A model generated the notes under the pieces. It did not search any database and had not been told where the DNA came from. It saw nothing but the letters and a program-made list of their open reading frames with translations. From NCBI GenBank assembly GCA_017979445.1, contig CM030704.1, forward strand, positions 16,661,658 through 16,725,657: a stretch of 64,000 bases of DNA, read 5' to 3'. Each line of letters begins with the position of its first letter. Within the stretch, counting starts at the first letter, position 1. The DNA comes from Akebia trifoliata (lineage: Eukaryota > Streptophyta > Magnoliopsida > Ranunculales > Lardizabalaceae). Shown piece by piece: positions 23,101-35,209 of the stretch. The position numbers were made by a program, and so were the translations under genes.

Positions 23101-23139
23101 GACATGGAGATTTGTGTTAGCGTTCAGCGGGGTGCCACA
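20138..23139 (-). mobile_element. Family-A LTR-like element, copy A2, nested in A1
   Basis: 3,002 bp, TGTAACACCC...GGGTGCCACA, with perfect TTAAA duplications at 20133-20137 and 23140-23144. It lies in the opposite orientation to its host copy A1. Deleting it together with one TTAAA rejoins A1 colinearly with A3 and A4. It has TG...CA ends and a 5-bp duplication but no primer site, polypurine tract or coding region, so it is a solo LTR or a short non-autonomous element. The open frame 20584-21228 (214 residues) overlaps its terminal repeat block and is discussed as a finding. Confidence 0.92.
20436..20685 (-). repeat. 170-bp internal duplication in A2
   Basis: Two copies of a block starting AACGAAAAATTA, at 20436 and 20606, 170 bp apart, each followed by AT(T/A)TGTCATTTTTG-like and TC(A/G)AATTATCGTC-like sequence. 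It is present in A0, A1 and A2. A3 and A4 have one copy only. Confidence 0.7.
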
Positions 23140-25457
23140 TTAAACATGCATTTCATTTTATATATAAAAAAAAAGATAATATATACATAATACACAATTG
23201 TGGAGTAGTGGAATTAGAGAGTTGAGATTCATGATTGGATCACTTCCGGTCAAGACTTGATGTTTCATAATAAAGCATTAGTTCCTGATTTTGTGGCTAG
23301 TCGCTGTTTACCACACTTGCAGGACCATTTATCAGGCTCAGGCTGGCCGTTTGACGTGATCGTAAATAATGAGTTTTTTTCGATGTATCAGAATGTTCGA
23401 TTACTATAGATTGTTAGTGATCACTGAGTAAACATCTTCGTTTATGCCTATCAAGCGTGCATGTGATTCCCAAATATACAATCAATTGTATATGACTACC
23501 TTTACATTACAAGTTCACTAGTAAAGATAGAAAGGAATAAACTTGGAATCTAGTTGTGACTCCACTCTTATACACATCTCATACCACATATGAGTTTGTT
23601 TATCCTTACCGTACATCCCAGGATAGTATATCACTCCGGATGATATGACAGACTATCCCTTCAAGTATTCGCAAGCTCTTTAACAATTCACAAAATAGCT
23701 ACTTATATATCATTTCCTTTCTTCGAAAACAAATAAGAAATTTTCTTTGAAAATAAATGAGAAATTAACATTATAGAGTTGAGAATGAATATCTAGTTTC
23801 CTACCATGCAATTGTGGTCACGCGGCCTAAAATAAATAATAGAACAGAAATATAACTTGCGCCTCGCGCTATAGAAAGTAAATAAACATGCAACCAATAT
23901 CATTATCCCTGGATATCCGTTCACCGACCCACACACAACATTACAATGTAAAATGCAGACATCATCCCTCAAGTGTGACTCTTACATTTTACCGTTTCAT
24001 CCCCTTTTCCTTTTTTTCGATTCTTGCATTTTTTTACGTTTTAAAACACATCATTCATTTTTTGGATTCATTCACTCAAATATTAATTTTTTGATATCGA
24101 ATTCTTTTTCACACTTTGAAATTCCTTTTTATCATTTAAATTGAAACTTTACAAAACTTATATTAAAACAAGATCCAAGTAGTGCACAGAACCCAACTAG
24201 CGGAAATAACCTAATGAAATATCCTACCCACATATAATTTGTTATAAAATACAATTAAACATATCAAATATGCAAGTTCTGACGTGAATTTGAAATAACA
24301 AAAATTTTTTTTTATATTTTTGAAACATATAACAAATTTTCGTTAAAATCCAATATACAATTTTTACAATCTACGGTTATCAATAAAAATTGAGAGCCCT
24401 TACTAATCTTTTTGCGAAAAAATTGAAGCACGTGAGCAAAAATCGATACGATCGATACAAAAATTGAGATGGATCAAACTTCGAGATGATTGATTTTTGA
24501 ATCTGGCCTAGTGGTTTCGAAGATCTCGATGCCGTCGTCCTTTCTTCCTTCTGTGACAGAAGACAATTCGACCCCAAAATGGATGAAATCTGAGGAATAA
24601 GAATCAAAACCCCCATATCACGTCCGACTGATTTTTGAATATATGAGATGAAAGAGAAGAGAAAATGAAAAAAAATTGAGTGGATTTTGTAGAGGTCGAG
24701 GCTAGAGACGTTTTTTCCTTTTGCATCAAAAGTCAATAATGGCCCGATCGCAGCGTATCTGAGGTTAAAAGTAAGGAGAAAAACTAAATTTTTTTGTTAA
24801 AACGTTTGACTGGTTTTGGACGAAAATAAGAGATGATGAATAGTATTTTTGTTTAAAAAATTATTTACATAAGTGCATGACGAAATCGGTATTTTATCTA
24901 TTATTTTGTTTGACAATAACTTGACCGTCCAGACTTCAAAAGTAATGAATGAATACTCTATTTTGTATAATTTTCGTTTCAGATCTAAAGGTTGATCAAA
25001 TTCTACAAATTTTGTCTAAATCAAAAACTTTACTTTTTCTGTCCGATTGGACCCTAAAATTGACGTCGTTTTCATTTTTGACGATAATTCGACTTTTTAG
25101 GATAAAAAAATGATAAGTAAATAGTTTATTTTTTTTATAATTTTTTGTTACGAATCAAATGGTGAGATTAAATTTTAAAAATTATTTCTTTAGCAAAAAA
25201 TCAATATTTTAGCTTGGTATAACTCGAAAATCGAGGATTTTATAATTTTTCTTTTCGAACTCGCATTTGAGCGTGTTTATAGGCTAAAATATATTTTTTG
25301 ACCATTTTGAATCCAATAGTGAAGTTAGATTTCATTAAAAATGATAAAAAAGAAAGCCTAAAATTTTACCCTAAGTCCCACTTTTAGAATTTTCTTAAAA
25401 TTTTACTATTTATTTTCCTCGAGATACGAATTGAAAAATTTTTGGTTTTACAATCTA

Positions 25458-26160
25458 TCTATGTGATGGGTTGTTCAAATTCAATGTAATTTCTAATTTT
25501 ATAAATAATATTACTTCTTCTGCTTATGTTTCTAAGTATTCTAATATTTGGCATGCTAGATTAGGCCATATTAATAATTAATCGATTATCAAATTAATGA
25601 ATAGTGGTATGATTCCTAAAATGCATATTGATACATCTAAAAAATGTGAAATTTGTGTTAAATCAAAATTTGCTAAAAAAATCTTTTAAAAATATTGAGA
25701 GATTTACATTCTGATGTATGTGATCTCAAATACGTTGAGTCTAGAAGCAGTAAAAAATATTTCATAACTTTTATTGACAATTGCACTAGATTTTGTATAA
25801 TATATCTTTTAAGTATTAAAGATAAAGCATTAGAAATGTTTAAAGTTTATAAATCTGAAATTGAAAATCAACTTGAAAAGAAAATTAAAATTTTACGATC
25901 TGATCGAGGAAGAGAGTATGAATCTAATCCTTTAACTATATTTTGTCAAGAAAATGGAATCATACATCAAACCACCGCTCCTTATTCTCCCCAACATAAT
26001 GGTGTAGTAGATAGAAAAAAATATAACTTTAAAAGACATGGTTAACTCTTTAATTGTTAGTTCAGGTATACCTCTAAATTTGTGGGCAGAAGCCCTTTTA
26101 ACATCTTGTTATATTTTAAATAAAATTCCATTGAAGAATTTTGAAAATTTGCCTTATGAA
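25458..26160 (+). pseudogene. GAG-preintegrase and integrase of copia 1
   Basis: Continues from A1 with LCDGLFKFN, then WHARLGHINN and CEICVKSKFAKK (zinc-binding His/Cys region, about 25550-25680). The integrase core follows: DLHSDVCD, KKYFITFIDNCTRF, ILRSDRGREYES, IIHQTTAPYSPQHNG (25700-26020). The two catalytic Asp positions are present, but the expected Glu of the ERK motif is Asp (VDRKK). The frame shifts at about 26035. Sequence after ELWKG (about 26165) jumps to the linker before reverse transcriptase, so the end of integrase is deleted. Integrase inserts element DNA into the host genome. Confidence 0.88.
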
Positions 26161-26439
26161 CTTTGGAAAGGATAAAATTGTTTGAGGATGTGTATCCTTG
26201 TAAGGATAAAATTGAAAAACCTTTAAAGAGATCTCACATTGAATTATCTAATAATGAACCTAAAGAACAATAATCTGATATAGAACCTATGAGAAGTAAG
26301 AAAACTAGAACAATAATATCTTTTAGACTTGATTTTATTAATTTTCCTTAAAAGGAAATCCTCAAACTTTTAAAGATGCAATTTCAACACTTGAGACTCC
26401 ATTTTGAAAAAAATTATAAATAGTGAAATGGATTCAATT

Positions 26440-27221
26440 ATGAGTAATAATACTTAGGAATTAGTTAATCTACCTCTTGGTAATAAAATAATTGATTATA
26501 AATGAATTTTCACAAAAAAATTAAAATCCAATAGAACTATAGATAAATATAAAGTCAGATTAGTGGCTAAGGGATATAAATAAAAAGAAGGCTTTGACTT
26601 TTTTGACACTTATTCTCCTATTACTAGGATTATTTCTATTAGAATTCTTATTACTATAGCTTTCATCTATAATTTAGAAATTCATCAAATGGATGTAAAA
26701 ATTGTCTTTTTAAATGGAGAACTTGATGAAGAAATATATATGGACCAACCGGAAGGATTTGTAATTAAAGGACATGAAAATAAAGTTTGTAGATTAATTA
26801 AATTCTTATATGGTTTAAAACAAGCTCCAAAACAATGGCATGAAAAATTTGATAATGTAATGATATCAAATGCATTTAGAATCAACAAAGTTGATAAGTA
26901 TGTTTATTATAAAATTATCGTTGATTCTTATGTGATTATTTGCCTATATGTAGATGACATGCTAATTTTTCGATCTAATATAAATGTTGTAAATCAAACT
27001 AAGAAATTATTGTTTATAAATTTTGACATGAAAGACTTAAATCTTGATAATGTAATTCTTGGAATAATTTAAAAAAATAATAATAATGAATTTTGTTTAT
27101 CACAATCTTATTATATTGAAAATGTTTTGAAACGTTTTAATCAGTTAAATTGTATTCTTGCAAAACCACCTTTTGATCTAAATTATAAATTAATGAAAAA
27201 TATTGGTAAAGGTATTTCTCA
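26440..27221 (+). pseudogene. Reverse transcriptase of copia 1, cut by A3
   Basis: Reads STIDKYK-type then VRLVAKGYK, DFFDTYSPITR, HQMDVKIVFLNGELDEEIYM, QPEGFV, LYGLKQAPKQWHEKFD, and the catalytic YVDDMLIF near 26945-26970. These are the canonical copia RT blocks. Several stops (for example K-stop-K near 26580 and after GII near 27070) inactivate it. The coding sequence is interrupted at the TSD TCTCA (27217-27221) and continues at 30625 with EYSQIISFFMYIMNC. Confidence 0.9.
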
Positions 27222-30200
27222 TGTGGCGCCCCGCCAGACGCTAACACAAATCCCAATGCCAAACCTCAAGGTACTGGGTGGCACCTTGAAATTTCGGCAT
27301 GGTCTCATCTGTTTATGTCAGTGTTTCACGGAACTCAAAGCTGATAAACCAATCTATAACAAAACCTGTATATAAAAATGTAAATATAGGAAACACAGCG
27401 GAAGACTAAATTACATCTAACATGTAAGTAGATCAGAGTGCAAAAGATTTATCAATATACAGGCTTACCAAAACACTCTCACTCTAACATAGGCCTAAGC
27501 TCTTAATCCAAAAACTACATACATCTTAGATGAAACTGACAACACTAACGGATGCGGCCCTAGTGCTCACCAGGCAATAAACTCTGATCGTCTATCTGAT
27601 CGACCAGATACTCCTCAATTACTGACTCTACACCTGCCTCCGTAGCTGCAAGTGCTGAAACTAAAAAAAATAAGAAGGAAAGGGTGAGTAACAATGGTTA
27701 CCCAGTAAGTCCACAGCCAATTCCTACTAATAACCCTTCCTAAGCATGATCAAATAAAGTATACTGAACATTTTAATACATGCAAGGTTTTACAAGATAA
27801 AATACGATCAACTGGTACATATAGCTAGGGATGAGCAACTAAATAGTTTAAAAATTACACATAATATCAATCATCCATACTCATTATACATTTTCCATTT
27901 TATACAAATACAGTTGGCAACATTGAAATGATAAACATGTTTTTCAGTTGGTAGTTCGAAACATAACAACAGATACATAATATAAATGGTGGAGTATTGA
28001 AATTAAAGAGTTGGGATTCACGACTGGATTACTCCCAGTCAGGACATGATATTCCTCAATAACATCGTAGTTCCTGATTTTGTGGCTGGTCGTGTCTACC
28101 ACGCTTGCAGGACCATTTATCCTGCTCAGGCTGATCGTTTGACGTGACCGTAAGCAATGGGTCTCTTTTCGATATGTCAAAACGTTCGACTACTACTAGG
28201 TTGTTAGTGATCACTGACCAATCATCTTCGTCTATGCCTATCAGGCGTGCATGTGATTCCCAAAAGACACTCCACTCGTATACGACCACATTTACAATAC
28301 ACGTTCACTGATAAAGATAAGAGAGGAATGAACTCGGATTCCAGTTGTGACTACACTCTCATACGCGTCCCATACCACGTATGAGCTTGGTGGTCCCTAC
28401 CGTACATCCCAGGATAGTGCACCCCTCCGGATGATGTGACGCACTATCCCTTCAGGCATTCACAGACCCTTTAACAGCTCACAAAATAGCTACGTATTAT
28501 ATAGTTTTTCATTTAAAACAAAAAAGAAATTAACAGAACAGGGTTGATAATGGATATCCAGTTCCTACCATGCAACCGTGGCCACCCGGCCTAAAAATAA
28601 ATAACAGTACTCAGCGCACGCGCTAACATAATCGAAAATAAACATGCAACCCTTTCATTAATAACCTGGATATCCTTTCACCAACCTACATACAACATAC
28701 AATGTAAAATGCAGACATCACCCCTCGGGTGTGATTCTGACATTTTACCGTCCATTCCCTTTTCCCATTCTCTCGACATTCTCACTTTTCATCCTTTCAA
28801 ATCAACCATTCATTTCTAATCTTTCAAAGTCATTCTTTTGGTCTTTCCATTGAAAATCATCAAAGTTTATTAAAAAACAAGGTCCCGGCGATGCACGAGA
28901 CCAAAGCTGTTAAAAACAAAGGAAGTTGGTGAAAATTTGGCTAAGTATTGGAAACTCAATTTTTTTCAAAGTCCTTGAAATTGATCGAAATGAAAGTCTC
29001 GATCACGAGATTCGACACCATATAATTTTTGTAATCTAATTCAAAGGAACGCAAAAGTTATTTCATTTCGAAAACTTGACGAAAATGTCGAAAATTACGT
29101 TTTGTTCTTGAAACCAAAATTTGGATTTTGATCCTTTGAGATTTGGATCTTGAAATCATTCCTATTATTCCGAAATGGGGGGTAAAATCTTAATTTCATT
29201 AAAGAACTTAAAGTAAATGGAAAGTAAAAATTAAAGAGGACATTTACTTAAATGTTTTTAATGAAATGAAGGGTGGGAAATCAAGTTTAAGGTGTGAGGA
29301 AGTCGAACCAAGAGTCAGAGTCTGTTTCTGACTCAAAACAGTGCTGTCAGCAGCAGAACCTTGATCTGTCGGTGGAACCGATGGTTCCTACCTACAAGAA
29401 GAAAATTTTCGATGGCAGAAGCTTCATTCTGTAGGTGGAACTGACAGAATGCCTTCGGTAGGTGCCGGTGGCACCGACCCTTCCCGTCGACAGCCTGAAC
29501 CTCACTCACGATTTTTGGGTTTTTCAATCCCTTCTTTGGATCTTTGTTCCATTCTTCAAATCCCTCAATCCACCCACGAATTCAACATTTAAAACATAGA
29601 TTAAACACATCAAATCCTTATTTCTAGCATGAATTTCAATTCAAATAAAGATTTCTACGATTTAAAACAAGCAACACATTTTTAACAAAATTCATAAATG
29701 CAAATTTCATAAATCTAAGGCTACCAATAAGAATTGGAAGTCCCTTACCTGGTTGTGGACGCCAAGGATACAAGCTAGCACTACAACTCAAGGTTGGATG
29801 GCTCGAGAGTTGAGGTTGGGCTGACTTGGATGCGAAACGAGCGAGGGTTTGCAAGGTATCCGACAATGACGTTCTCCTTCTCCTCTATAATAAAGTATAG
29901 ACCTAGCTCCTAACTCAATGAAGCCCTCGGATGGAATGTGTTGAGGTTTACTCGAGTTACCCGGCTGGTTTTGATGGAGGATGGAGAAAACGAACGAGAA
30001 TGAACAACCAAAGGTGGTGAAGTTATAGTCCTCGTCGTGGCTGACAACTTTGCCTTTTTCGTCAAGGTTCAACTCGGCTTCGTTCGCACACAAACTTGAT
30101 GGCAATGGGTTGAACCCTAGGGTGGAGAAGTGGCTGTCGTTTGGTCCCTTGGAGGAGAAGAGAAATGAAATAAAGGAAACTCCATTTTCCTTTAAATAAT

Positions 30201-30619
30201 AGACTTGAGGGTAAACTTGTAATTTCCCTTCATGGTTTATAATTTTTGCGATAACTCGATAATTCGGACTCGAAAAATGACAAACGAGTATACCATTTCG
30301 AATAATTTTTCGTTGCGGACCTAATGGTGTTATCAAATCTTTCCGATTCTTGCTCTAACAAAATTCCACTATTTTGAGTCCCACTTAACGTGAAATTCGA
30401 GGATTTGTTAACTTTTTCCCTCGAACTCGAATTCGAACTTGCTTACAGGCTAATGTATACATTCTAATCCTTTTGAATCTAATAGCGAAGTCAATTTTCC
30501 TCAAAATTAATCATAGCAATATTCGAGTATTTTACTCTAAGTTTCTCATTCGATATTTTCCTCCAAATCTCACCATTTACTTTTCTCGAGATATGAGTTG
30601 AAAATCCGGGGTGTTACAT
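27222..30619 (+). mobile_element. Family-A LTR-like element, copy A3
   Basis: 3,398 bp, TGTGGCGCCCCGCC...GGGGTGTTACA, with perfect TCTCA duplications (27217-27221 and 30620-30624). It inserted between reverse transcriptase and RNase H of copia 1. The ends are the best preserved of all copies. It has one copy of the terminal AATTTTTCGTT block and, like A4, a stretch around 29360-29500 in which GGTGGAACCGA-like and GGTGGCACCGA-like phrases recur. No internal domain. The 182-residue frame on the opposite strand (29788-30336) is discussed as a finding. Confidence 0.92.
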
Positions 30620-30624
30620 CTCAA

Positions 30625-31299
30625 TTAGAATATTCTCAAATTATTAGTTTTTTTATGTATATTATGAATTGTATAAGGCCAGGTATTACGTATTTAGTAA
30701 ATAGATTAAATAGATACACAAGCAACCCAAGACATGATCACTGGGTTGCTTTAGTGAGAATCATGAGATACTTCAGGTATACCATGAGTTACAAGCTACA
30801 TTATAATAGGTATCATGTCGTATTAGAATGATACAGTGATGCCAATTGGATATCAGACTTGGAAGAGTCAAAATCCACTAGTGGCTATATTTTCACACTT
30901 GGAGGTGTAGCAATCTCGTGAAAATCCACTAAGCAAACATGCATAGCTTGTTTCACCATAGAATATGAGTCTATTGCCATGGAAAAAATTGGTGAAGAAG
31001 TTGCGTGGTTAAGGAATTTTCTTAGTAACATTCCTATTTGGCTTAAACTAGTATCTACTATATTTATTCGTTGTGACAACCAAACTGCCATTGCGAGGGT
31101 CAAAAATAATGTATATAATGGTAAGTCAAGGCATATTAAATGGAGACACAACTCAGTAAAACAACTACTCTCTAATAGAATTATTTCCATTGACTTTATA
31201 AAGTCTAAGGAAAATTTGACGGATCCTCTAACCAAAGGATTATCTAGAGAGTTAGTTGCATTGACTTCAAGGGGAATAGGTCTAAAGCTTATTGATTAA
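30625..31299 (+). pseudogene. RT C-terminus and RNase H of copia 1
   Basis: Resumes after A3 with NCIRPGITYLVNRLNRYTSN, then a stop, YSDANWISD, SKSTSGYIFTLGG (RNase H), GEEVAWLRNFL, CDNQTAIARVKN, YNGKSRHIKWRHN, and SKENLTDPLTKGLSRE, ending at the TAA at 31297-31299. These are standard copia RNase H motifs that degrade the RNA strand of the hybrid. Stops at about 30830 and 30920 break it. This gives the 3' limit of the pol coding region, about 575 bp before the 3' LTR. Confidence 0.9.
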
Positions 31300-31866
31300 A
31301 AATTACTTCAATGGAAATCCAACCTAATTGATTGGACATCCCAAAATATAGGTTCAATGGGAAAACCAATTGAATGTAAATTAAAAGAAAACACTAATGG
31401 AACATAGTGTTCCAAGTTCATTCCTATGAAATGTTTAGTATTGCTTGTAAAGAAGAAAGGTTGAAGTATAATTCTTAATGTTGCCTATACTTGTAAAAGT
31501 GGAGTATAACAAGGTACTTATCACAGGCACACTTAAATGAATATAAAATTGGGTCAATTCTATGAGAGTTTAGGCTAAGCTCTCTAAAGCACTCATGATA
31601 CTAGGTTATGTTCAGGGCCAAAATGAACACCATTGATAGAATTTGATAGTTGATTTAGTAACCTGTGTGTATAGTCCATTGTTTTGGTTTACACTAAAGG
31701 TTGGCAGTTCAAAACTTAAAGTCCACTGACCAACTTGTAAATCTAATAGACTTATACTAGGTAAGATTCAAGTCCAAAAGACACTTATACTGAAACATGA
31801 TTATTAAAAGTACTCTCTTTATGTATTTTTTATATATATTTTTAATTTTGTATTTTCTACATTCAT

Positions 31867-31875
31867 GTGGGGGAT
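31867..31875 (+). promoter_or_regulatory. Polypurine tract of copia 1
   Basis: GTGGGGGAT directly precedes TGTTAG of the 3' LTR, the form common in plant copia elements. Confidence 0.6.
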
Positions 31876-32764
31876 TGTTAGAATTTATGGGGTTGAATTT
31901 TAAAACCCTTTAATATTCAATAGGTTTTAACCATATGATAAATCAATCTTTTAACCATAGCGTAATTCAATCCCATATTTGTTTTAACCATATATGTTTT
32001 TGTTTTGAGTAATTTTAGTCCCACATCGACTAGGAGAAGAATTAATTTGTAATTCTTAAATAGTTTTACTTTTAATAGCTTTAAAGTGGATAGAAATAGT
32101 AGGCGAGCTCACATGTGCACACGAGGGCCCAAGAGAAAAATCCAAGGTTCTAATTGAAATTTGGATCCACCGGTTCGAAAATCTTAACGCGTGTAGGCAC
32201 GTATACGTGCGCGCGAGGGGGTGCAAAATCTCGGATTTACACCTCATGTGGGTGTGCGCAAAGGCCTATTTTTTGCTTTAATTATCTAGGCCCAATTTTA
32301 TTTAAAAATTCTAAACGTTTTGTTTTGAACCAGTACAATATGACTATTCTGAACCAATACTTTCGAAGAGATTCGTGACTGTTCTAAACAGTCATTTTAT
32401 ATTTATTTATATCCAAGGTTTAATCGATTTAAACACTTGATCACTGATATTTTATTTTATATATTTTCAACTATCAATACACTTTTATTATTCATTGTGA
32501 GAGCACACAACATCGTCAAATTCGAAGTTACGTTTTTAATTTAGAGTACCCTATTAGAAGTGTGGGTTGTTGTATCCTGGAGAATGAACGTTTTAGACTA
32601 TGGTATCGTAGTAGGGGCAAATTTTGTTTTAGGATAGTGTTTTATGCATACCTCAACCATTTTATTTAGGTGATATTTTTTTTATTGCATTCAATTTGAA
32701 AATCAGGATTTGTTCAATCTTCTTCTCTCTCTGTCCATAAGAAATCAATACTCAGTAAATGATA
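31876..32764 (+). mobile_element. 3' LTR of copia 1
   Basis: 889 bp, TGTTAG...AATGATA, homologous to 17348-18177 and followed by the target duplication GTACT. It is longer than the 5' LTR because of indels around 32370-32500. The 3' terminus has mutated from CA to TA. Confidence 0.9.
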
Positions 32765-32769
32765 GTACT

Positions 32770-33679
32770 TGGGTTAACCGGGATAGAAATCTGAGGAGTT
32801 TCCATTGTTGCATTTGTTTATGTTTACATGTTTAACATTCTTTCTCCTGCATTCTAAACTGAATATTGCAAGAATTATTTCTTTTATAGGTTGAGATCGA
32901 CTGTCTACTTATCTTATAAAGGTCAACAATCTAATAAAAGATGAGGAAGTTCTTTAGATGGAAACCTCTGAATGTGCGGACCTCCTATTATAAAAGTCAG
33001 ATGAGTCACAAGTGTACTTTTAACATAATAGACTGAGTTATACTATGCAGCAGATTAAAATATTTGACTAAAATAGTCTTTAGAGAAGATTATTTCTAAT
33101 CATCAGTAAAGGTTTCTTTGAGGAAGGTTAAGGCCTAAATGGGTCAAATTTTATCTGAAATCCAAGTGATCCAAATCCGAATTTAAAGGATTTGGACCTA
33201 TGGAGTAGACTTGATTAAAAAAATGGGTCGAATATGGGTTGATGTCCCTTGATTCGAGTTAGATCCGAACTAGATACGGATCTTTCCCTACATTAGCCTA
33301 GATTTGAATGATATATTGCTTTGAAAATTATATTTTTATGTTTTTCAAATATATTTTTTCCAGTACTTCAATATAACATGAATTCTTATAAAATAAAATA
33401 ATTTAATAGTATAGCAATTAGAAAAGAAATATAGCAAAAAAAATATTGAAAAGACCAAAATAATCCAATCCGACCTGATCAAGTAATTCGGTTGGGTTGG
33501 ATCTGGATTTAATAGAACCAAAATGATTCAGATTTAGTAGAAGCTAATAGGATCCGAGTTGGATTCGAATAAAAAATTTGGATCTAAACATGCATATACT
33601 AATATATGGTCCGAACGCAACTAGGTAAAGTTTGCAAGTTGAAATACCAGACCTGGGCGATCTAAACCCCATCTTCACC
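32770..33679. other. Non-coding stretch between copia 1 and the LINE
   Basis: Before the copia 1 insertion this was continuous with the katanin-like pseudogene flank (17343). No gene recognised. About 33150-33580 carries repeated GATCC/GGATCCGA and CCGAATT phrases on both strands, which looks like an old inverted repeat or MITE, but the ends cannot be fixed. Confidence 0.4.
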
Positions 33680-35059
33680 CATTTTTTTAAATATTTTTAT
33701 AAGTAAAATGATTTTATTAAAATTAGTCAAAAAAGAAAGATCAGCCAAGTTCGCTAGTCAAGTGAAAACAATACACATAATCACTCTCTCAAAATGCTAC
33801 AAACCCAATTCCATCTTCCTACAAAACTACAAAGACCACCCCTTTAAGTTCGTAAGTTTTTTACCACAAGAAAATAAGATCCAAAATAGTGAGAATAAGA
33901 TCCGGAGTACTCAAAGACTTCTCGTCAAAGATCCTACCATCACACTCCTTCCACAAGTCACAACAAATGGCGAAGTGGGTAATACTCTAAAGTACATTTT
34001 TCACCCTAGAGAAAGAACTTTCGATGTGCAGCCACGACTCAAAGATAACTTCTGTAGAAGTCGAAAACATAACGAAACTTCAAATAAACCCAAAAAATGA
34101 AATCGAACCTCATGAGCCACCCTACAATTACTTAGAACATGGTTTGCCAATTCCACATCCCTTAAGCACATAATACAACAATTGGTTGCACATAGACCAA
34201 GAAGTTCAACGTTTGAATCCTGCCCAATATTACAATCCAAGTAAAAAAAGTCTACTTTAGAATTTAGTTTAGGTCCCCACACCACTACCTCCAAGAATAA
34301 GGGAGAATCATCACTATCAAAAGTTCGATACAAAGAACCAACCAAAAATAAGCCATTCTTACTCTCCCTCTAGACTCTTATGTCCTCACTTTCTAAGTTA
34401 AAGTGAAGTGAGCTAGTGTAGTTTAGCAAACTACAAACCTCCTTTACTTCCCAATCGCTAAAAGCTTGACGGAAATCAAAATCCCACAACCACAACTCAT
34501 TTAGGTATTGCCTAAAACTAGTGATTGGTAGTCTTTTTTTCTTGAAGGTCGAATACAAAGTTGAAAGTTCATCCATAAGTAGTCCTTGACCACACCAACT
34601 GTCTTTCCAAAATCTTACTCTATCCCTTTTCCTTGCTTTGAATCTTGTCCTCAATCTAACGTCAGTAACACCTTCAAAATTCATTTCCATACCCCATAAC
34701 CATGAGGTGCCTTTGCCACCCCACTCTCCCACTCAAAATGAATCTCCTCCATTTCCCCAACAAAGGCAAATTACCCCCCCCCCCTTTTTGATCCCAAGTC
34801 CTCCCTTATTTTTTGCCTTAGTCACAACCCTCCAACTCACCAGATGGTGCTTTCAATTTCCTTCTCTATGGTGCCAAAGGAAATCTCGAATCATCTTATC
34901 CAATTTTAACTCAATCGTTTTAAGCATCTGGATCAAATAAATGAAATACACGAGGATGCTAGAAAGAACACTTTTAATCAAAGTCACATTGCCCCCCCCC
35001 CTTCAAAAGGTAATTAGCTCCAATACTAGATCCCACATTGTGGAGCACCCAAGGGAAGA
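33680..35059 (-). pseudogene. LINE-1 relic, 3' half (RT end and zf-RVT region)
   Basis: Minus-strand L1-type LINE. Read from 35059 downward it gives LPLGAPQCG, then TLIKSVLSS-like, MIRDFLWHHREGN and KGGLGIK (end of reverse transcriptase/thumb), RVRFWKDSWCGQ (34600s), and CCIMCLRDVELANHVLSNCRV (zf-RVT zinc-binding region, about 34130-34190). It then runs into an A/T-rich 3' end near 33680. Many frame changes. The fragment breaks at 35059 inside a YLGLPLGA motif and continues at 56754. The intervening 21.7 kb is inserted copia 2, A4 and B3. Confidence 0.85.
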
Positions 35060-35196
35060 TGTTGAATAATTCTATTTTATGAGTATTTTATGTCTCTGTC
35101 ATTTTTAGTATTTTTCACTTATTAGACATTGTAATCACGTTTAAAGTCTAATTAGGGCTTAGTAATTAATCAATTAAAATTTCTTTCAATTCAATT
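35060..35196 (+). mobile_element. 5' LTR of copia 2 (137 bp)
   Basis: TGTTGAATAATTC...TTCAATT, matched by 41543-41678 with scattered substitutions (shared ATTTTATGAGTATTTTATGT and AATTAGGGCTTAGTAATTAA). The right terminus reads ATT instead of the expected ACA in both copies. It is unusually short for a copia LTR. Confidence 0.9.
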
Positions 35197-35209
35197 TGGT
35201 ATCAGAGCC
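35197..35209 (+). promoter_or_regulatory. Primer-binding site of copia 2 (initiator Met tRNA)
   Basis: TGGTATCAGAGCC lies immediately after the LTR. It is complementary to the 3' end of plant initiator Met tRNA, the usual copia primer. Confidence 0.9.

Larger units (their letters stand above)
19428..25452 (+). mobile_element. Family-A LTR-like element, copy A1 (split by A2)
   Basis: Starts TGTGGAGCCCTGCC and ends GGTTTTACA. Without the nested A2 it is about 3,018 bp. It inserted in copia 1; the flanks are GGCTA and ATCTA, a half-decayed duplication. The copia reading frame across the site confirms the junction. It has the family's conserved central block with CATCCCAGGATAGT near 23610. It carries two 170-bp-spaced AATTTT-CGTT blocks near 24965 and 25140, placing it with A0 and A2. 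No internal retrotransposon domain. Confidence 0.85.
17348..32764 (+). mobile_element. Copia element 1 (Ty1/copia), degenerate, split by family-A insertions
   Basis: A complete-structure Ty1/copia element of about 6 kb once the insertions 19428-25457 and 27222-30624 are removed. LTRs are 17348-18177 and 31876-32764, flanked by perfect GTACT duplications (17343-17347 and 32765-32769). Domain order is gag, protease, integrase, reverse transcriptase, RNase H, which is diagnostic for copia. Every domain is broken by stops or frameshifts, and an internal deletion removes the end of integrase. The 3' LTR terminus has decayed from CA to TA. The element is inactive and older than the family-A copies that split it. 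Confidence 0.92.

Noticed and set aside
24380..24736. 118-residue minus-strand frame in A1
   Set aside because: It is not conserved in sequence with the frames of A3 and A4 beyond its position, and the region is non-coding in A0.
34001..34345. Stand-alone Cys-rich zinc protein
   Set aside because: The CCIMC...H...C motif is the zf-RVT region of the LINE that continues upstream, not a separate gene.
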